Shown: positions 16,329 to 26,100 of the stretch, piece after piece
Numbering within the stretch: position 1 is the first letter of the stretch
How the letters are laid out: each line of letters opens with the position of its first letter
Origin: Amphibiibacter pelophylacis
Lineage (GTDB): Bacteria > Pseudomonadota > Gammaproteobacteria > Burkholderiales > Burkholderiaceae_C
DNA: 64,000 nucleotides
NCBI RefSeq assembly: GCF_037688875.1
Contig: NZ_JAWDIE010000003.1
Location: 62,001-126,000, forward strand
Direction of reading: 5' to 3'
Notes under the pieces: generated by a model
Database searches by the model: none
The model's input: only the letters and a program-made list of their open reading frames with translations
What the model was told of the DNA's origin: nothing
Position numbers and translations under genes: made by a program

Positions 16329-17654
16329 GTGGCCGAACCCCTGATCAGCGTCGATGATTTCATCGCGCAGCTGCCGCGCTGGCTGACCGAGCCAGGCTGG
16401 CGCGCCCGCGACGGCGCAGCGCAATCCCTGCCGCTGGACCACCTGCTGAGCCGCCACCTGGCGCAGGACGTGATCGCGCCCATGGCCGTGCCCGCATTTG
16501 ACAACAGCGCCATGGATGGCTATGCGCTGGCTGCGCCTGAAGGCGATAACGCACAAACCGCGCGCTACACCGTGACACAGCGCATCGCCGCCGGGCAGAC
16601 CGGCCAGCCGCTGGCGCCCGGAGAAGCGGCGCGCATTTTCACCGGCGCGCCCGTGCCGCCCGGCAGCACGCACATCGTCATGCAGGAGCACGCGCAAGTC
16701 AGCGACGGCGTTCTGGTGCTGGACGAGCGCCCGCTCTACCCCGGCCAGCACATCCGCCGCCGGGGCGAAGACCTGACGCAGGGCCAGACCGTGCTGCGCG
16801 CGCAGCAGGCGCTGCAGGCCGTTGATCTGGCGCTGCTGGCCTCGCTGGGCCTGAGCCACGCCAGCGTGCGGCCGCGCCTGCGCGTCGCGCTGCTGACCAC
16901 CGGCGACGAGCTGACCGAGCCCGGCCAGCCGCTGGCGCACGGTGGCGTCTACAGCAGCACGCGCCACGCGCTGCGCCCGCTGCTGACCGCCTGGGACGCT
17001 GAGCTGGTTCAGGTCGTGCACGTGCGCGACAACTTCGACGCGATGCGCCAGAGCCTGCTCGACGCCGCCGCCTGCGCCGATCTGGTGCTGAGCACCGGCG
17101 GCGTTTCGGTGGGGGGCGAGGATCACGTCAAGGACGCGCTGGAGGCTGTCGGCGCGCTGCACAGCTGGCGCGTGGCCATGAAGCCCGGCAAGCCGCTGGC
17201 GCTGGGCCGCATCAGCACGGCGCAGGGTGCCGTGCCCTTCATCGGCCTGCCCGGCAACCCGGTGTCCAGCCTGGTCACGGCGCTGCTTTTCGTGCGTCCG
17301 GCGCTGGCGCTGCTGGGCCTGCCCGCAGCCGGGCTGGATCGCCTGGCGCACCGGCCCGGTCTGCAGCTCTGGCCGCAGGCGGTGGGCGGCGTGCTGGCGC
17401 AGGATGTGCAGGGCGATCTCAAACGCTGCGAGTTCCTGCGCCTGACGCCCGATGCCGACGGCCGCCTGCGCCCGCTGAGCCGCCAGGGCTCGGGCGTGCT
17501 GAGCAGCGTCGCGCAGGCCAGCCACCTGATCCGCGTGGATGCGGGACAGACTCTGGCGGGCAGCAGCGTCCAGCCCATCTGGTCGCTGCACGAACTGATG
17601 ACGCGGCCTCTGGATCTGTCCACCCAGATCGCCGCCGGAGACGCTTCATGCTGA
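16329..17654 (+). CDS. moeA: molybdopterin molybdenumtransferase MoeA
   Basis: A 441-residue enzyme that inserts molybdate into adenylylated molybdopterin. Signatures include APMAVPAFDNSAMDGYAL near residue 55, FTGAPVPPGSTHIVMQE, the central GDEL (TTGDELTEPG), STGGVSVGGEDHVKD and a C-terminal MoeA_C domain. I assign the GTG start at 16329, two bases after the moaA stop; upstream in-frame codons lie inside moaA and the next ATG is well inside the conserved domain. Its last seven bases overlap moaD, so translation is probably coupled. Confidence 0.94.
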   Translation: MAEPLISVDDFIAQLPRWLTEPGWRARDGAAQSLPLDHLLSRHLAQDVIAPMAVPAFDNSAMDGYALAAPEGDNAQTARYTVTQRIAAGQTGQPLAPGEAARIFTGAPVPPGSTHIVMQEHAQVSDGVLVLDERPLYPGQHIRRRGEDLTQGQTVLRAQQALQAVDLALLASLGLSHASVRPRLRVALLTTGDELTEPGQPLAHGGVYSSTRHALRPLLTAWDAELVQVVHVRDNFDAMRQSLLDAAACADLVLSTGGVSVGGEDHVKDALEAVGALHSWRVAMKPGKPLALGRISTAQGAVPFIGLPGNPVSSLVTALLFVRPALALLGLPAAGLDRLAHRPGLQLWPQAVGGVLAQDVQGDLKRCEFLRLTPDADGRLRPLSRQGSGVLSSVAQASHLIRVDAGQTLAGSSVQPIWSLHELMTRPLDLSTQIAAGDASC

Positions 17655-17917
17655 CCGTGCTGCTGCTGGCTTCGCTGCGCGAGCGCCTGGGCTGCGCCCG
17701 GCTGGAAGTGCCACTGCCCTCGCCGGCTCCTGACGCCCAGGCGCCCACGGTGCGCGAGCTGCTGGCCGATCTGCACACGCGCGGCAACGACTGGGCCGAA
17801 GCGCTGGCCGAGGGCGGCCCCTGGCGCGTGGCCGTCAACCAGCGCTTCGCACGACTGGATCAGGCCGTAGCGGATGGCGACGAGATCGCCTTCCTGCCAC
17901 CCGTCACCGGAGGCTGA
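17648..17917 (+). CDS. moaD: molybdopterin synthase sulfur carrier subunit MoaD
   Basis: An 89-residue ubiquitin-fold protein. The N-terminal LTVLLLASLRERLG and the C-terminal FLPPVTGG match MoaD; the final Gly-Gly is thiocarboxylated and delivers sulfur to precursor Z in complex with MoaE. The ATG overlaps the moeA stop, and the stop is followed after one base by the moaE start, so the three genes are tightly coupled. Confidence 0.94.
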   Translation: MLTVLLLASLRERLGCARLEVPLPSPAPDAQAPTVRELLADLHTRGNDWAEALAEGGPWRVAVNQRFARLDQAVADGDEIAFLPPVTGG

Positions 17918-17918
17918 A

Positions 17919-18395
17919 ATGGATCAGACCCCGACTCACCTCCCCACCACCGTCCACATTGCCGTCCAGGCAGAAGCCTTTGACGTGGGCGCCGCCTATG
18001 GCGCGCTGGCCGGCCGGGCGGACGTGGGCGCCGTGGTGCAGTTTGTCGGGCGCGTGCGCGACCTGCCCGGCAGCCCCACGCAGGCGCTGGAGCTGGAGCA
18101 CTACCCCGGCATGACCGAGCACGCCCTGCACGATCTGGCGCAGGCCGCGCAGGCGCGCTGGCCGCTGCAGCACATCAGCATCGTCCACCGCATCGGGCGG
18201 CTGGAAGCGGCCGAGGACATCGTGCTGGTGCAGTGCGCCAGCGCCCACCGCGCCGCCGCTTTCGAGGCCGCACAGTTCCTGATGGACCGCCTGAAAACCG
18301 ACGCGCCCTTCTGGAAGAAAAACCACAGCGCCGACGGCAGCCACTGGGTGGACGCCAAAGCCAGCGACGAGACCGCCGCACAGCGCTGGGTCTGA
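17919..18395 (+). CDS. moaE: molybdopterin synthase catalytic subunit MoaE
   Basis: A 158-residue subunit that forms a heterotetramer with MoaD and makes molybdopterin dithiolene. Diagnostic stretches are GAVVQFVGRVRD, ALELEHYPGM, IVHRIGRLEAAEDIVLV and the active-site segment DRLKTDAPFWKKN near the C-terminus. The ATG at 17919 is chosen because it directly follows the moaD stop; an upstream in-frame ATG lies within moaD. It is convergent with nadE across 15 bp. Confidence 0.95.
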   Translation: MDQTPTHLPTTVHIAVQAEAFDVGAAYGALAGRADVGAVVQFVGRVRDLPGSPTQALELEHYPGMTEHALHDLAQAAQARWPLQHISIVHRIGRLEAAEDIVLVQCASAHRAAAFEAAQFLMDRLKTDAPFWKKNHSADGSHWVDAKASDETAAQRWV

Positions 18396-18410
18396 TCGCC
18401 CGCCGCCGCG

Positions 18411-20198
18411 TCAGGCCCGGAACTGCGACGTAATCGGGTAGCGCCAGTCGCGACCGAAGGCACGGTGCGTCACGCGCGTGCCGGGCGCCGACTGGCGGCG
18501 CTTGTACTCGTTGATCTTGATCAGGCGGGTGATGCGCTCGACGTCTTCCGGCTTGTGGCCCAGCGCGACGATCTCGGCGATGCTGCGGTTGTCCTGCATC
18601 CAGTGCGCCAGGATGTCGTCCAGCACCTCGTAAGGCGGCAGGCTGTCCTGATCAGTCTGGTCGGGACGCAGTTCAGCCGAAGGCGCCCGCGTGATGATGC
18701 GGTCGGGGATGACCCAGGTGTGCTGCGCCATGCCGTGGTGGGCATGGCCGGGGTCGTGCGCCACGCTGTCATCCCTGACCGGCTGCAGCACCAGCCCGGG
18801 CGGTGCGGGCTGCAGATTGCGCCAGCGCGACAGGCGGTAAACGCGCGTCTTGCAGACATCCTTCAGGGGCGCAAAACCGCCGGCCATATCGCCATAGAGC
18901 GTGCAGTAGCCGGTGGCCATTTCGCTCTTGTTGCCGGTGGTCAGCACCATACCGCCCAGCTTGTTGGACAGCGCCATCAGCACCATGCCGCGCGCGCGCG
19001 CCTGCAGGTTCTCCTCGGTGGCGTCCAGCGGGCGGCCTTCAAACAGCGGAGCCAGACTGGCCTCAAAGGGCGCGACCAGCGGCGCAATCGCCACCACATC
19101 GTGGCGCACACCCAGACGCCGGGCCATGATGGCCGCGTCCGACTGCGAAATGTCGGCGGTGTAGTCCGACGGCATCATCACCGTGCGCACGCGGGCCGCG
19201 CCCAGCGCCTCGACGGCCAGCGCCAGCACCAGCGCCGAATCGATGCCGCCCGACAGCCCCAGCAGCACCGAGGGGAATCGGTTGTGATCGACGTAATCGC
19301 GCAGGCCCAGGACCAGCGCGTCCCAGATCTGGCGGTCCTCGTCGGGCAGCGGAGCGATGTCGCCCGCGAAAGCCAGGCCCGCGCCGGACGTCCCAGCCAC
19401 AGCCCGCGACAGCAGCAGCGTCACCTCCTGGAACGACGGCGCACGCGCCGTGATCTTCCCCTGCGCATCCAGCGCGAAGGAGGCGCCGTCAAACACCAGC
19501 TCGTCCTGGCCACCGATGCCGTGGGCGTAAACCACCGGCAGGCCGCAGTGGCGGGCCAGATCGGCCATGCGGTGCTCGCGGTCCTGCGCCTTGTTCAGGT
19601 GGAAGGGCGAGGCGTTGAGCACCGCCAGCACCTGCGCGCCTGCGTCGCGCAGCAGCAGGCCGGTGCGGTCGAACCAGGCGTCTTCGCAGATCATCAGCCC
19701 GACGCGCACGCCGTTCACGGTGAAAACCAGTGGTTCCAGCCCCAGGTCAAAGCCGCTGGCGTAGTAGCGGCGCTCGTCAAACACCTGGTAATTGGGCAGC
19801 TCGCGCTTGACCGCACGCGCCAGCACCTGGCCGCCCGCCAGCACCGAAGCGGCGTTGACGCACAGCGGCTGCTGGCGCGACTGCGGGAAATCGCTGGGCG
19901 GCACGGGCAGCGGCGCGGGGTGGCCCAGCGCCAGGTGCAGGCCGTCGCAATCGGCGAGATCGCGCGCCAGGGCGCCCAGCGCGTCGTCGCAGGCCTGCAT
20001 GAAGGCGGGCCGCAGCTGGAGATCCTCAGGGGGATAACCACACAGCGCCAGCTCGGGCGCCAGCACCAGGCGCGCGCCCTGCTGCCAGGCGGCGCGGGCC
20101 TGGTGGGCCAGGCGGCGCGCATTGCCATCCAGATCGCCCAGCACCGGATGGAACTGCAGCACGGCCAGCCATGGCCCGGGGGAATTCAAGTCTGTCAT
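18411..20198 (-). CDS. nadE: glutamine-dependent NAD+ synthetase
   Basis: A 595-residue two-domain enzyme that makes NAD+ from nicotinate adenine dinucleotide using ammonia released from glutamine. The N-terminal nitrilase domain (residues 1 to about 275) has APELALCGYPPEDL, a lysine region, and MICEDAWFDRTG with the catalytic Cys. The C-terminal synthetase domain has the ATP loop LLGLSGGIDSALVLALA near residue 300 and TTGNKSEMATGYCTLYGDMAGGFAPLKD. An insertion of about 33 residues (Pro/His-rich) interrupts the usual YRLARWRN-VIPERIITR region. The start is the ATG at 20198, only 9 bp from the divergent GNAT/FemAB gene. Confidence 0.93.
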   Translation of the reverse strand: MTDLNSPGPWLAVLQFHPVLGDLDGNARRLAHQARAAWQQGARLVLAPELALCGYPPEDLQLRPAFMQACDDALGALARDLADCDGLHLALGHPAPLPVPPSDFPQSRQQPLCVNAASVLAGGQVLARAVKRELPNYQVFDERRYYASGFDLGLEPLVFTVNGVRVGLMICEDAWFDRTGLLLRDAGAQVLAVLNASPFHLNKAQDREHRMADLARHCGLPVVYAHGIGGQDELVFDGASFALDAQGKITARAPSFQEVTLLLSRAVAGTSGAGLAFAGDIAPLPDEDRQIWDALVLGLRDYVDHNRFPSVLLGLSGGIDSALVLALAVEALGAARVRTVMMPSDYTADISQSDAAIMARRLGVRHDVVAIAPLVAPFEASLAPLFEGRPLDATEENLQARARGMVLMALSNKLGGMVLTTGNKSEMATGYCTLYGDMAGGFAPLKDVCKTRVYRLSRWRNLQPAPPGLVLQPVRDDSVAHDPGHAHHGMAQHTWVIPDRIITRAPSAELRPDQTDQDSLPPYEVLDDILAHWMQDNRSIAEIVALGHKPEDVERITRLIKINEYKRRQSAPGTRVTHRAFGRDWRYPITSQFRA

Positions 20199-20207
20199 GA
20201 TGACGCC

Positions 20208-21479
20208 ATGTCTACGGATCGCACGGATTATCTCATCACCCTGGCCAGCGACCCGGCGCAGATCCCCGCCGCGCAGTGGGACGATCTGCTGGCGCGCCAG
20301 GCCCGGCCCACGCCCTTCATGCGCCACGCCGCGCTGGCCGCCATGCACCACAGCGGCAGCGCCTGCACGGACACCGGCTGGCAGCCGGCCTTCATCGCGC
20401 TGTTCGACGCCGCGCAGCCCGAGCGCCTGCGCGCCGCCTGCCCGATGTACATCAAGAGCCATTCCTACGGCGAATACGTCTTCGACTGGGCCTGGGCCAA
20501 CGCCTACGCCCGCCATGGGCTGGATTACTACCCCAAGGCGCTGATCGCTGTGCCCTTCACGCCCGTGCCGGGCAGCCGCCTGCTGGCCGACAGCCCCGCC
20601 GACCGCGCCGCGCTTTTGCGCGTGGCGCTGCAGGTGGTGCGACGCAACGGGATGTCCTCGCTGCACCTGCTGCTGGGCGACGACGCCGACCGCGCGGCGG
20701 TGCTGGCCAATCAGGCCACGGAGGCCTCGCTGGATGAGGCCAGCGACGCCCCGCCCACCTTCCTGCTGCGCGACGGGCTGCAGTTCCACTGGCAGCGCAG
20801 CGACATGCCGGGCGTGAGCGATTTCGACGATTACCTGTCGCGCCTGCAGCGCAAAAAGCGCAAAAACATCGTCCAGGAACGCCGCCAGGTGGCGCAGGCG
20901 GGCGCTGTCGGCACGGTGCGCCTGCTGGCCGATCTGGATGCGGACGAGCTGCAGGACCTGGTCACCTGCTACGCCCACACCTATCACGAGCGCGGCAACC
21001 CGCCCTATCTGACGCCTGCTTTTTTCGAAGCCATGCACCGCGACATGGGCCGCCAGTGGCTGGTCTCGCAGGCTTGGCTGGGCCAGCCCCTGCAGCGCGA
21101 GCGCCTGCTGGCCAGCGCCCTGCTGGGTCTGGACGAAGGCCCCACGCCGCGCATTTACGGCCGCAGCTGGGGGCGCCACCCGCAGCACGCGCACCTGGAT
21201 CTGCCCGGTCTGCACTTCGAGACCTGCTACTACCAGCCGCTGGAGTGGGCGCTGGCTAACAAAGTGTCGGTGTTCGAGGGTGGCGCGCAGGGCGAGCACA
21301 AAATGGCGCGCGGCTTTCTGCCCGTGCCGACCTGGTCGGCGCACCACATCGTCCAGCGCGATTTCGCCCGCGCCATCGCCGATTTCGTCGACCGTGAAGG
21401 CGAGGCCGTGCAGGATCATCTGGATGAGCTGGCGCGGCGAACGCCGCTGCGCACCGATCACAACAAGGAGACACCATGA
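20208..21479 (+). CDS. GNAT/FemAB-like protein (COG3146 type)
   Basis: A 423-residue protein of the proteobacterial family annotated as peptidoglycan biosynthesis/GNAT N-acetyltransferase. Diagnostic stretches: PTPFMRHAALAAMHHSGS, a central CPMYIKSHSYGEYVFDWAWANAY, the basic SRLQRKKRKNIVQERRQV, and near the C-terminus LHFETCYYQPLEWAL then GGAQGEHKMARGFLPVPTWSAHHI. It resembles FemAB-type aminoacyl or acyl transferases with tandem GNAT folds; the true substrate is not established. No membrane segment is visible. The ATG at 20208 leaves only 9 bp to the divergent nadE start. The stop overlaps the next start (ATGA). Confidence 0.8.
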   Translation: MSTDRTDYLITLASDPAQIPAAQWDDLLARQARPTPFMRHAALAAMHHSGSACTDTGWQPAFIALFDAAQPERLRAACPMYIKSHSYGEYVFDWAWANAYARHGLDYYPKALIAVPFTPVPGSRLLADSPADRAALLRVALQVVRRNGMSSLHLLLGDDADRAAVLANQATEASLDEASDAPPTFLLRDGLQFHWQRSDMPGVSDFDDYLSRLQRKKRKNIVQERRQVAQAGAVGTVRLLADLDADELQDLVTCYAHTYHERGNPPYLTPAFFEAMHRDMGRQWLVSQAWLGQPLQRERLLASALLGLDEGPTPRIYGRSWGRHPQHAHLDLPGLHFETCYYQPLEWALANKVSVFEGGAQGEHKMARGFLPVPTWSAHHIVQRDFARAIADFVDREGEAVQDHLDELARRTPLRTDHNKETP

Positions 21480-22792
21480 CATCCGATGCCTCTTCCCGCG
21501 CCGCCAGAACAGCGTTTCAGGACAAACTCCGCACCCCCGCCGAGGCGATCGGGCTGCTGCGCAGCGGCGACACGGTCGTCGTGCCCACCGGCGCGGCCGA
21601 GCCGCCTGCGCTGCTGACGGCGCTGTCTGATGCGCGCCAGCGGCTGGAGGACATCAGGATCAGCCAGATCCTGCCCGCACGCCACTACGGCTATATGAAT
21701 GAGGCCAGCGCGGCGAACGTGCGCGCCAGCGCCTACTTTCTGAGCGGCGCCGTCCGGCCCGCCGTGCAAGGCGGCTGGGCGGATTTCATCCCCTGCCATT
21801 TCTCGGAGATTCCGCTGCTGATCCGCCAGGGCCTGCTGCCCGCCGACGTGGTCTTCAGTCTGGCCTCGCCCATGGACGAGCACGGCTATTTCTCGCTGGG
21901 CCTGGCCGCCGACTACACGCTGGCCGCCATCGTCCGCGCCCGCGTCGTGGTGCTGGAGGTGAATCCGCTGGTGCCCTTCACCCACGGCAGCTGCCAGGTG
22001 CATGTGTCGCAGATCAGCGCCTGCGTCGAAGACAGCACGCCGCTTTTTCAGGTGGGGCTGCCCGCCATCGGCGCGGTGCAGCAGGCGATAGGTGGCCACG
22101 TCGCCGACATGATCGCGGATGGCGACACGCTGCAGATCGGCTACGGCGCCATTCCTGATGCGGTCGTGATGCAGTTGACCGACAAGCGCGACCTGGGCAT
22201 CCACACCGAAATGCTGGGCGACGGCCTGCTGCGCCTGATCGAAGCCGGGGTGGTGACCAACCAGCGCAAGACGCAGCACCCGGGCAAGAGCATCGCCACC
22301 TTCGCGCTGGGCTCGCAGGCGCTCTACCGCCACATGCACCGCAACCCGGGCATCGAGCTGCACCCCGCCGACATCACCAACGACCCCGCGCTGGCCGGTC
22401 TGAACGACCATCTGGTCGCCATCAACGCCACGCTGCAGATCGATCTTCTGGGCCAGTGCGGCTCGGAAAGTCTGGGCGGCACGCCCTATTCCGGCACCGG
22501 TGGCCAGTGCGATTTCGTCCGCGCGGCCAACCGGTCCAAAGGCGGAAAAGCCATCATCGTGCTGCCTTCCACCGCCAAAAACGACACACTGTCGCGCATC
22601 GTGCCTACGCTCACGCCCGGCACGCATGTCAGCACCGGCAAGAACGAGGTCAACTACGTCGTCACTGAATACGGCGTGGCCCAGCTGCGCGGCAAAAGCG
22701 CCCGCCAGCGCGCCCAGGAGCTGATCGCCATCGCCCACCCCGATTTCCGCGCCGAACTGCGCGACGGGGCGAAGCGGCTGGGGGTGATGTGA
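21476..22792 (+). CDS. acetyl-CoA hydrolase/transferase family (4-hydroxybutyrate CoA-transferase-like)
   Basis: A 438-residue CoA-transferase. It carries the family pattern: SGDTVVVPTGAAEPPALLTAL at the N-terminus, LGLAADYTLAAIVRARVVVLEVN, IGYGAIPDAVVMQL, DLGIHTEMLGDGLLRLIE, a Glu-containing mid region, GTGGQCDFVRAA and the C-terminal VVTEYGVAQLRGKSARQRAQELIAIAHPDFR. Family members move CoA between acetyl-CoA and acids such as 4-hydroxybutyrate, butyrate or succinate; the acid cannot be decided here. It overlaps the previous gene by four bases, so the two form a unit. Decayed toxin-antitoxin sequence follows immediately. Confidence 0.85.
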   Translation: MTSDASSRAARTAFQDKLRTPAEAIGLLRSGDTVVVPTGAAEPPALLTALSDARQRLEDIRISQILPARHYGYMNEASAANVRASAYFLSGAVRPAVQGGWADFIPCHFSEIPLLIRQGLLPADVVFSLASPMDEHGYFSLGLAADYTLAAIVRARVVVLEVNPLVPFTHGSCQVHVSQISACVEDSTPLFQVGLPAIGAVQQAIGGHVADMIADGDTLQIGYGAIPDAVVMQLTDKRDLGIHTEMLGDGLLRLIEAGVVTNQRKTQHPGKSIATFALGSQALYRHMHRNPGIELHPADITNDPALAGLNDHLVAINATLQIDLLGQCGSESLGGTPYSGTGGQCDFVRAANRSKGGKAIIVLPSTAKNDTLSRIVPTLTPGTHVSTGKNEVNYVVTEYGVAQLRGKSARQRAQELIAIAHPDFRAELRDGAKRLGVM

Positions 22793-22803
22793 GGGGGTCG
22801 GTC

Positions 22804-22879
22804 GCTGCGTATGATCAGCGACGGCATCCCACAAAATGAGCAAGGCGCCGTGGACGCCGAAACCATTGATCTGGTCTGA
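22804..22879 (+). pseudogene. possible higB toxin C-terminal remnant
   Basis: Bases from 22804 can be read as AAYDQ and, after a frame change, VDAETIDLV followed by TGA. HigB toxins of the COG4680 type end in a segment like FVGTHAEYDRIDAETI, and higA normally follows. The pieces are short, out of frame with each other and without a start. The call rests mainly on position directly before the better-supported higA remnant. Confidence 0.3.
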
Positions 22880-22898
22880 TCCGCCACGGAGAAAACGC

Positions 22899-23020
22899 AT
22901 GGACACTCGCCCCATACACCCCATCCGCACTGACGCAGACTGCAGGGCCGCCTCCGGCGACTGCACCAGCGCCTGGGTATCCCTGCAGAGGTGCTCATTG
23001 CGCCAACGGCGACAGGATGA
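22899..23020 (+). pseudogene. higA: higA antitoxin remnant with internal deletion
   Basis: An ATG with a GGAGAA ribosome binding site opens a frame reading MDTRPIHPIRTDADCRAA, the start of HigA antitoxins (MDIRPIHTEADYRAAL). After a frame change at about 22950 the sequence reads LRRLHQRLGIPAEVLI and stops at 23018-23020, matching the extreme C-terminus of the same family (IRRLHEGLGIPAEVLI). Only 122 bases remain where an intact gene would need about 350-400, so the central helix-turn-helix has been deleted with loss of frame. Confidence 0.6.
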
Positions 23021-23162
23021 TTTGAGAGAGCCGCCGGGGTGATCACCGCACCCCCTGGGGTTACACCCGATACAACGATTTTGCTCAGGCTTCCTATGAT
23101 GGCGGAAATTTTTCGCAATGCCATCGAATTTCAGGATGGATATCTTTCCTGGAGAAGTCTGA

Positions 23163-26100
23163 ATGAAAAAATCAACTCGAAACCGCGCGCAGGCGCTGAC
23201 TTTGGGCCTGGCGGGTGCGCTGGCCCTGGCGGCCTGCGGTGCTGGGCTGAACAGCGTCGTACCTGCCCTGCCGCAGGCCAGTGCGCTGAAAGACTGGCCC
23301 AGCAGCATCGCCAGCGTCATCGTGCCCGATGCGGCGCAGGAGGCTGAAATCAGCCGCATCGTGGCGGGCATGTCGCTGGCGCAGAAAGTGGGCCAGATGA
23401 CGCAGGCTGACATCCGCTCCATCACGCCGGAAGAGGTCAAAACGTACTACATCGGCTCGGTGCTCAACGGCGGCGGTGCCTGGCCCAACAACAGCAAGCA
23501 GGCCAGCGTGGCCGACTGGCTGGCGCTGGCCGACAGCTACTGGCAGGCGTCGATGGACACCGACATGGCCGTCAAGATTCCGGTCATCTGGGGCACGGAC
23601 GCGGTCCATGGCCACAACAATGTGTACGGCGCGACGCTCTTCCCGCACAACATCGGCCTGGGCGCCGCGCACGATCCCGATCTGGTCGAGCGCATCGGCG
23701 CCGCCGTAGCGCGCCAGGTGGTCGCCACCGGCATCGACTGGACCTTCGCGCCCACGCTGGCCGTCGTGCGCGACGACCGCTGGGGCCGCACCTACGAGGG
23801 CTTTTCGGAAGACCCGGAGATCGTCGCCAGCTACGGCGGGCGTTACACCACCGGGCTGCAGGGCCGCTTCGCCGCGTCGGGCCGCCCGACCGTGGTGGCC
23901 ACCGCCAAGCACTTCATGGGCGACGGCGGCACCGACATGGGCAAGGACCAGGGCGAAACCAAGGCCAGCGTGCTGGACATGATCAACATCCACGCCCCCG
24001 GCTACACCACCGCGCTGGCGGCGGGCGCGCAGACGGTGATGGCCTCGTTCAGCAGCTGGACCTACCAGGGCCCGGCGCCCGACGGCACGCCGCTGAACTT
24101 CAAAAACGTCAAGATGCACGGCAACAAATACCTGCTGACCGACGTGCTCAAGAACAAAATGGGCTTTGACGGCCTCGTGGTTTCGGACTGGGATGGCATC
24201 GGCCAGGTGAAATACACCGACGCCAGCGGCGTGGAAAAGCAGTGCAGCAACGCCTCGTGCCCGGCCGCGATCAACGCGGGCATCGACCTCATCATGGTGC
24301 CCAACGACTGGAAGGCCTTCATCGCCAACACCATCGCCTCGGTGCAGGCGGGCGAGATCCCGCAGGCGCGCATCGACGACGCCGTGAGCCGCATCCTGCG
24401 CGTGAAAATGCGCTCCGGCCTCATGAAGGTGCAAGGCGGCCAGACCGTTTCGACCAAGCCCTCGCAGCGCAGCGGCGCCGGAGACGCCAGCGCCCTGCAG
24501 GCGCGCGATCTGGCCCGCGAAGCGGTGCGCAAATCGCTGGTTCTGCTCAAGAACAAGGGCGGCGTGCTGCCGCTGGCGCGTGGCCAGAAAATTCTGGTTG
24601 TGGGCAAGAACGCCGACAGCCTGGCCAACCAGAACGGCGGCTGGTCGCTGAGCTGGCAGGGCACGGGCAACACCAACGCCGATTTCCCCAACGCCGATTC
24701 GGTGCTGGCGGGCATCCGCGAAGCGGCGGGTGAGAGCAACGTCGTCTACTCGGCTACGGGCAAGAACGTCAACATCAGCGATTTCAAGGCCGTCATCGCG
24801 GTGATCGGCGAAACGCCTTACGCCGAAGGCGTGGGCGACATCGGCAAGGCCGGAACGCTGGCGCACGCGCAGCGTTATCCCGAAGACCTGGCCGCACTGG
24901 ACGCCGTCAGCGGCAAAGGCGTGCCGGTGATCACCGTGCTGGAAAGCGGCCGCCCCGTCTGGGTCAACCGCGAGATCAACCGCAGCGACGCCTTTGTCGC
25001 CGCCTGGCTGCCCGGCACCGAAGGCAAGGGCGTGGCCGACGTGCTGTTCCGCAAAGCGGATGGCAGCGTCAACTTCGATTTCAGCGGGCGCCTGTCCTTC
25101 TCCTGGCCCAAAACCGCCTGTCAGGAGCCACTGAACCGCGGCGACGCCAGCTACGATCCGCTCTTCGCCTACGGCTACGGGCTGAACTACACCAGCAGCA
25201 GTACCGACGTGGCTGCCCTCGACGAAACCGTGCCCACGCTGGGCTGCGGCCAGAGCGCCGCCACCGGCCCGGCCGCGACCGACGATCTGGTCGTTTTCCG
25301 CCAGGCCGAAACCGCGCTCTACCCGCTCTTCATCGGCACCCCGGCCAACTGGGCGATGCCGGTGGGCAGCGATCTGAACGCGGTGGTGAAATCGTCGGAC
25401 GGCAACGTCACGGTCCAGACCAGCCAGCTCAACGTGCAGCAGGACGCCAAAAAAGTCACCTGGACGTCCACCGGCCAGTTCATGGCGCAGTCAGTCGGCG
25501 TCAAAACCGACTACAACGGCTATCTCAGCGCCAACGCCGCGCTGGTCTTTGACGTGGCGGTGCACCAGGCGCCCCAGGGCAACGTGAAAATGCGGGTGGA
25601 CTGCGGCTACCCCTGCATCGGCGAGGTCGATACCACCCGAGCGCTGCGCAGCCTGCCGCTGGACACGAAGAGCACGGTGAAAATTCCGCTGTCCTGCTTC
25701 ATGGCCAAGGGCACCGATTTCTCGGCGGTGGATGTGCCTTTCCTGGTCTTCACCGAGAAGCCCTTCTCGGCCACCTTCGCCAACATCCGCTGGCAGATCG
25801 GTGCCGCGAACGATGCCGACGCGCAGACCTGCGACAGCCTGGTTCCGCCGCCCGCCGCCACGGTAGACCCCCTGCCCGGCCCCAGCGCCACGCTGTTCGG
25901 CCCGGATGGCAGCACGCTGGGCGGCTTTGCGCTGGCCACCTGGTCGTCCAACAACAGCCACGTGGTCGCCGACACCGCCACCACGCCGGGGGTGATGGAC
26001 CTGAACTTCCTGGCCGACGGCGCCAACGGCACCGCGACCCTCAGCGGAGGCCCCGTCAATCTGGCCAGTTACGCGGCCAGCGGCCTGCTGACGCTGGACG

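Larger units (their letters stand above)
22793..23162. other. 370-bp intergenic region with decayed toxin-antitoxin sequence and GH3 leader
   Basis: This is the only gap above 300 bp. Its first 230 bases hold probable higB and higA remnants, listed separately. The last 140 bases contain no recognisable gene; they carry the GH3 ribosome binding site (GGAGAAG, five bases before the ATG) and are richer in A and T than the flanking genes. No convincing promoter with paired -35 and -10 elements could be assigned. Confidence 0.6.

Noticed and set aside
18465..21479. A 1004-codon open frame across nadE and the GNAT/FemAB-like gene, and a similar one on the other strand
   Set aside because: Only residues after 20208 (plus strand) and before 20198 (minus strand) match known families; the rest is antisense to real coding sequence.
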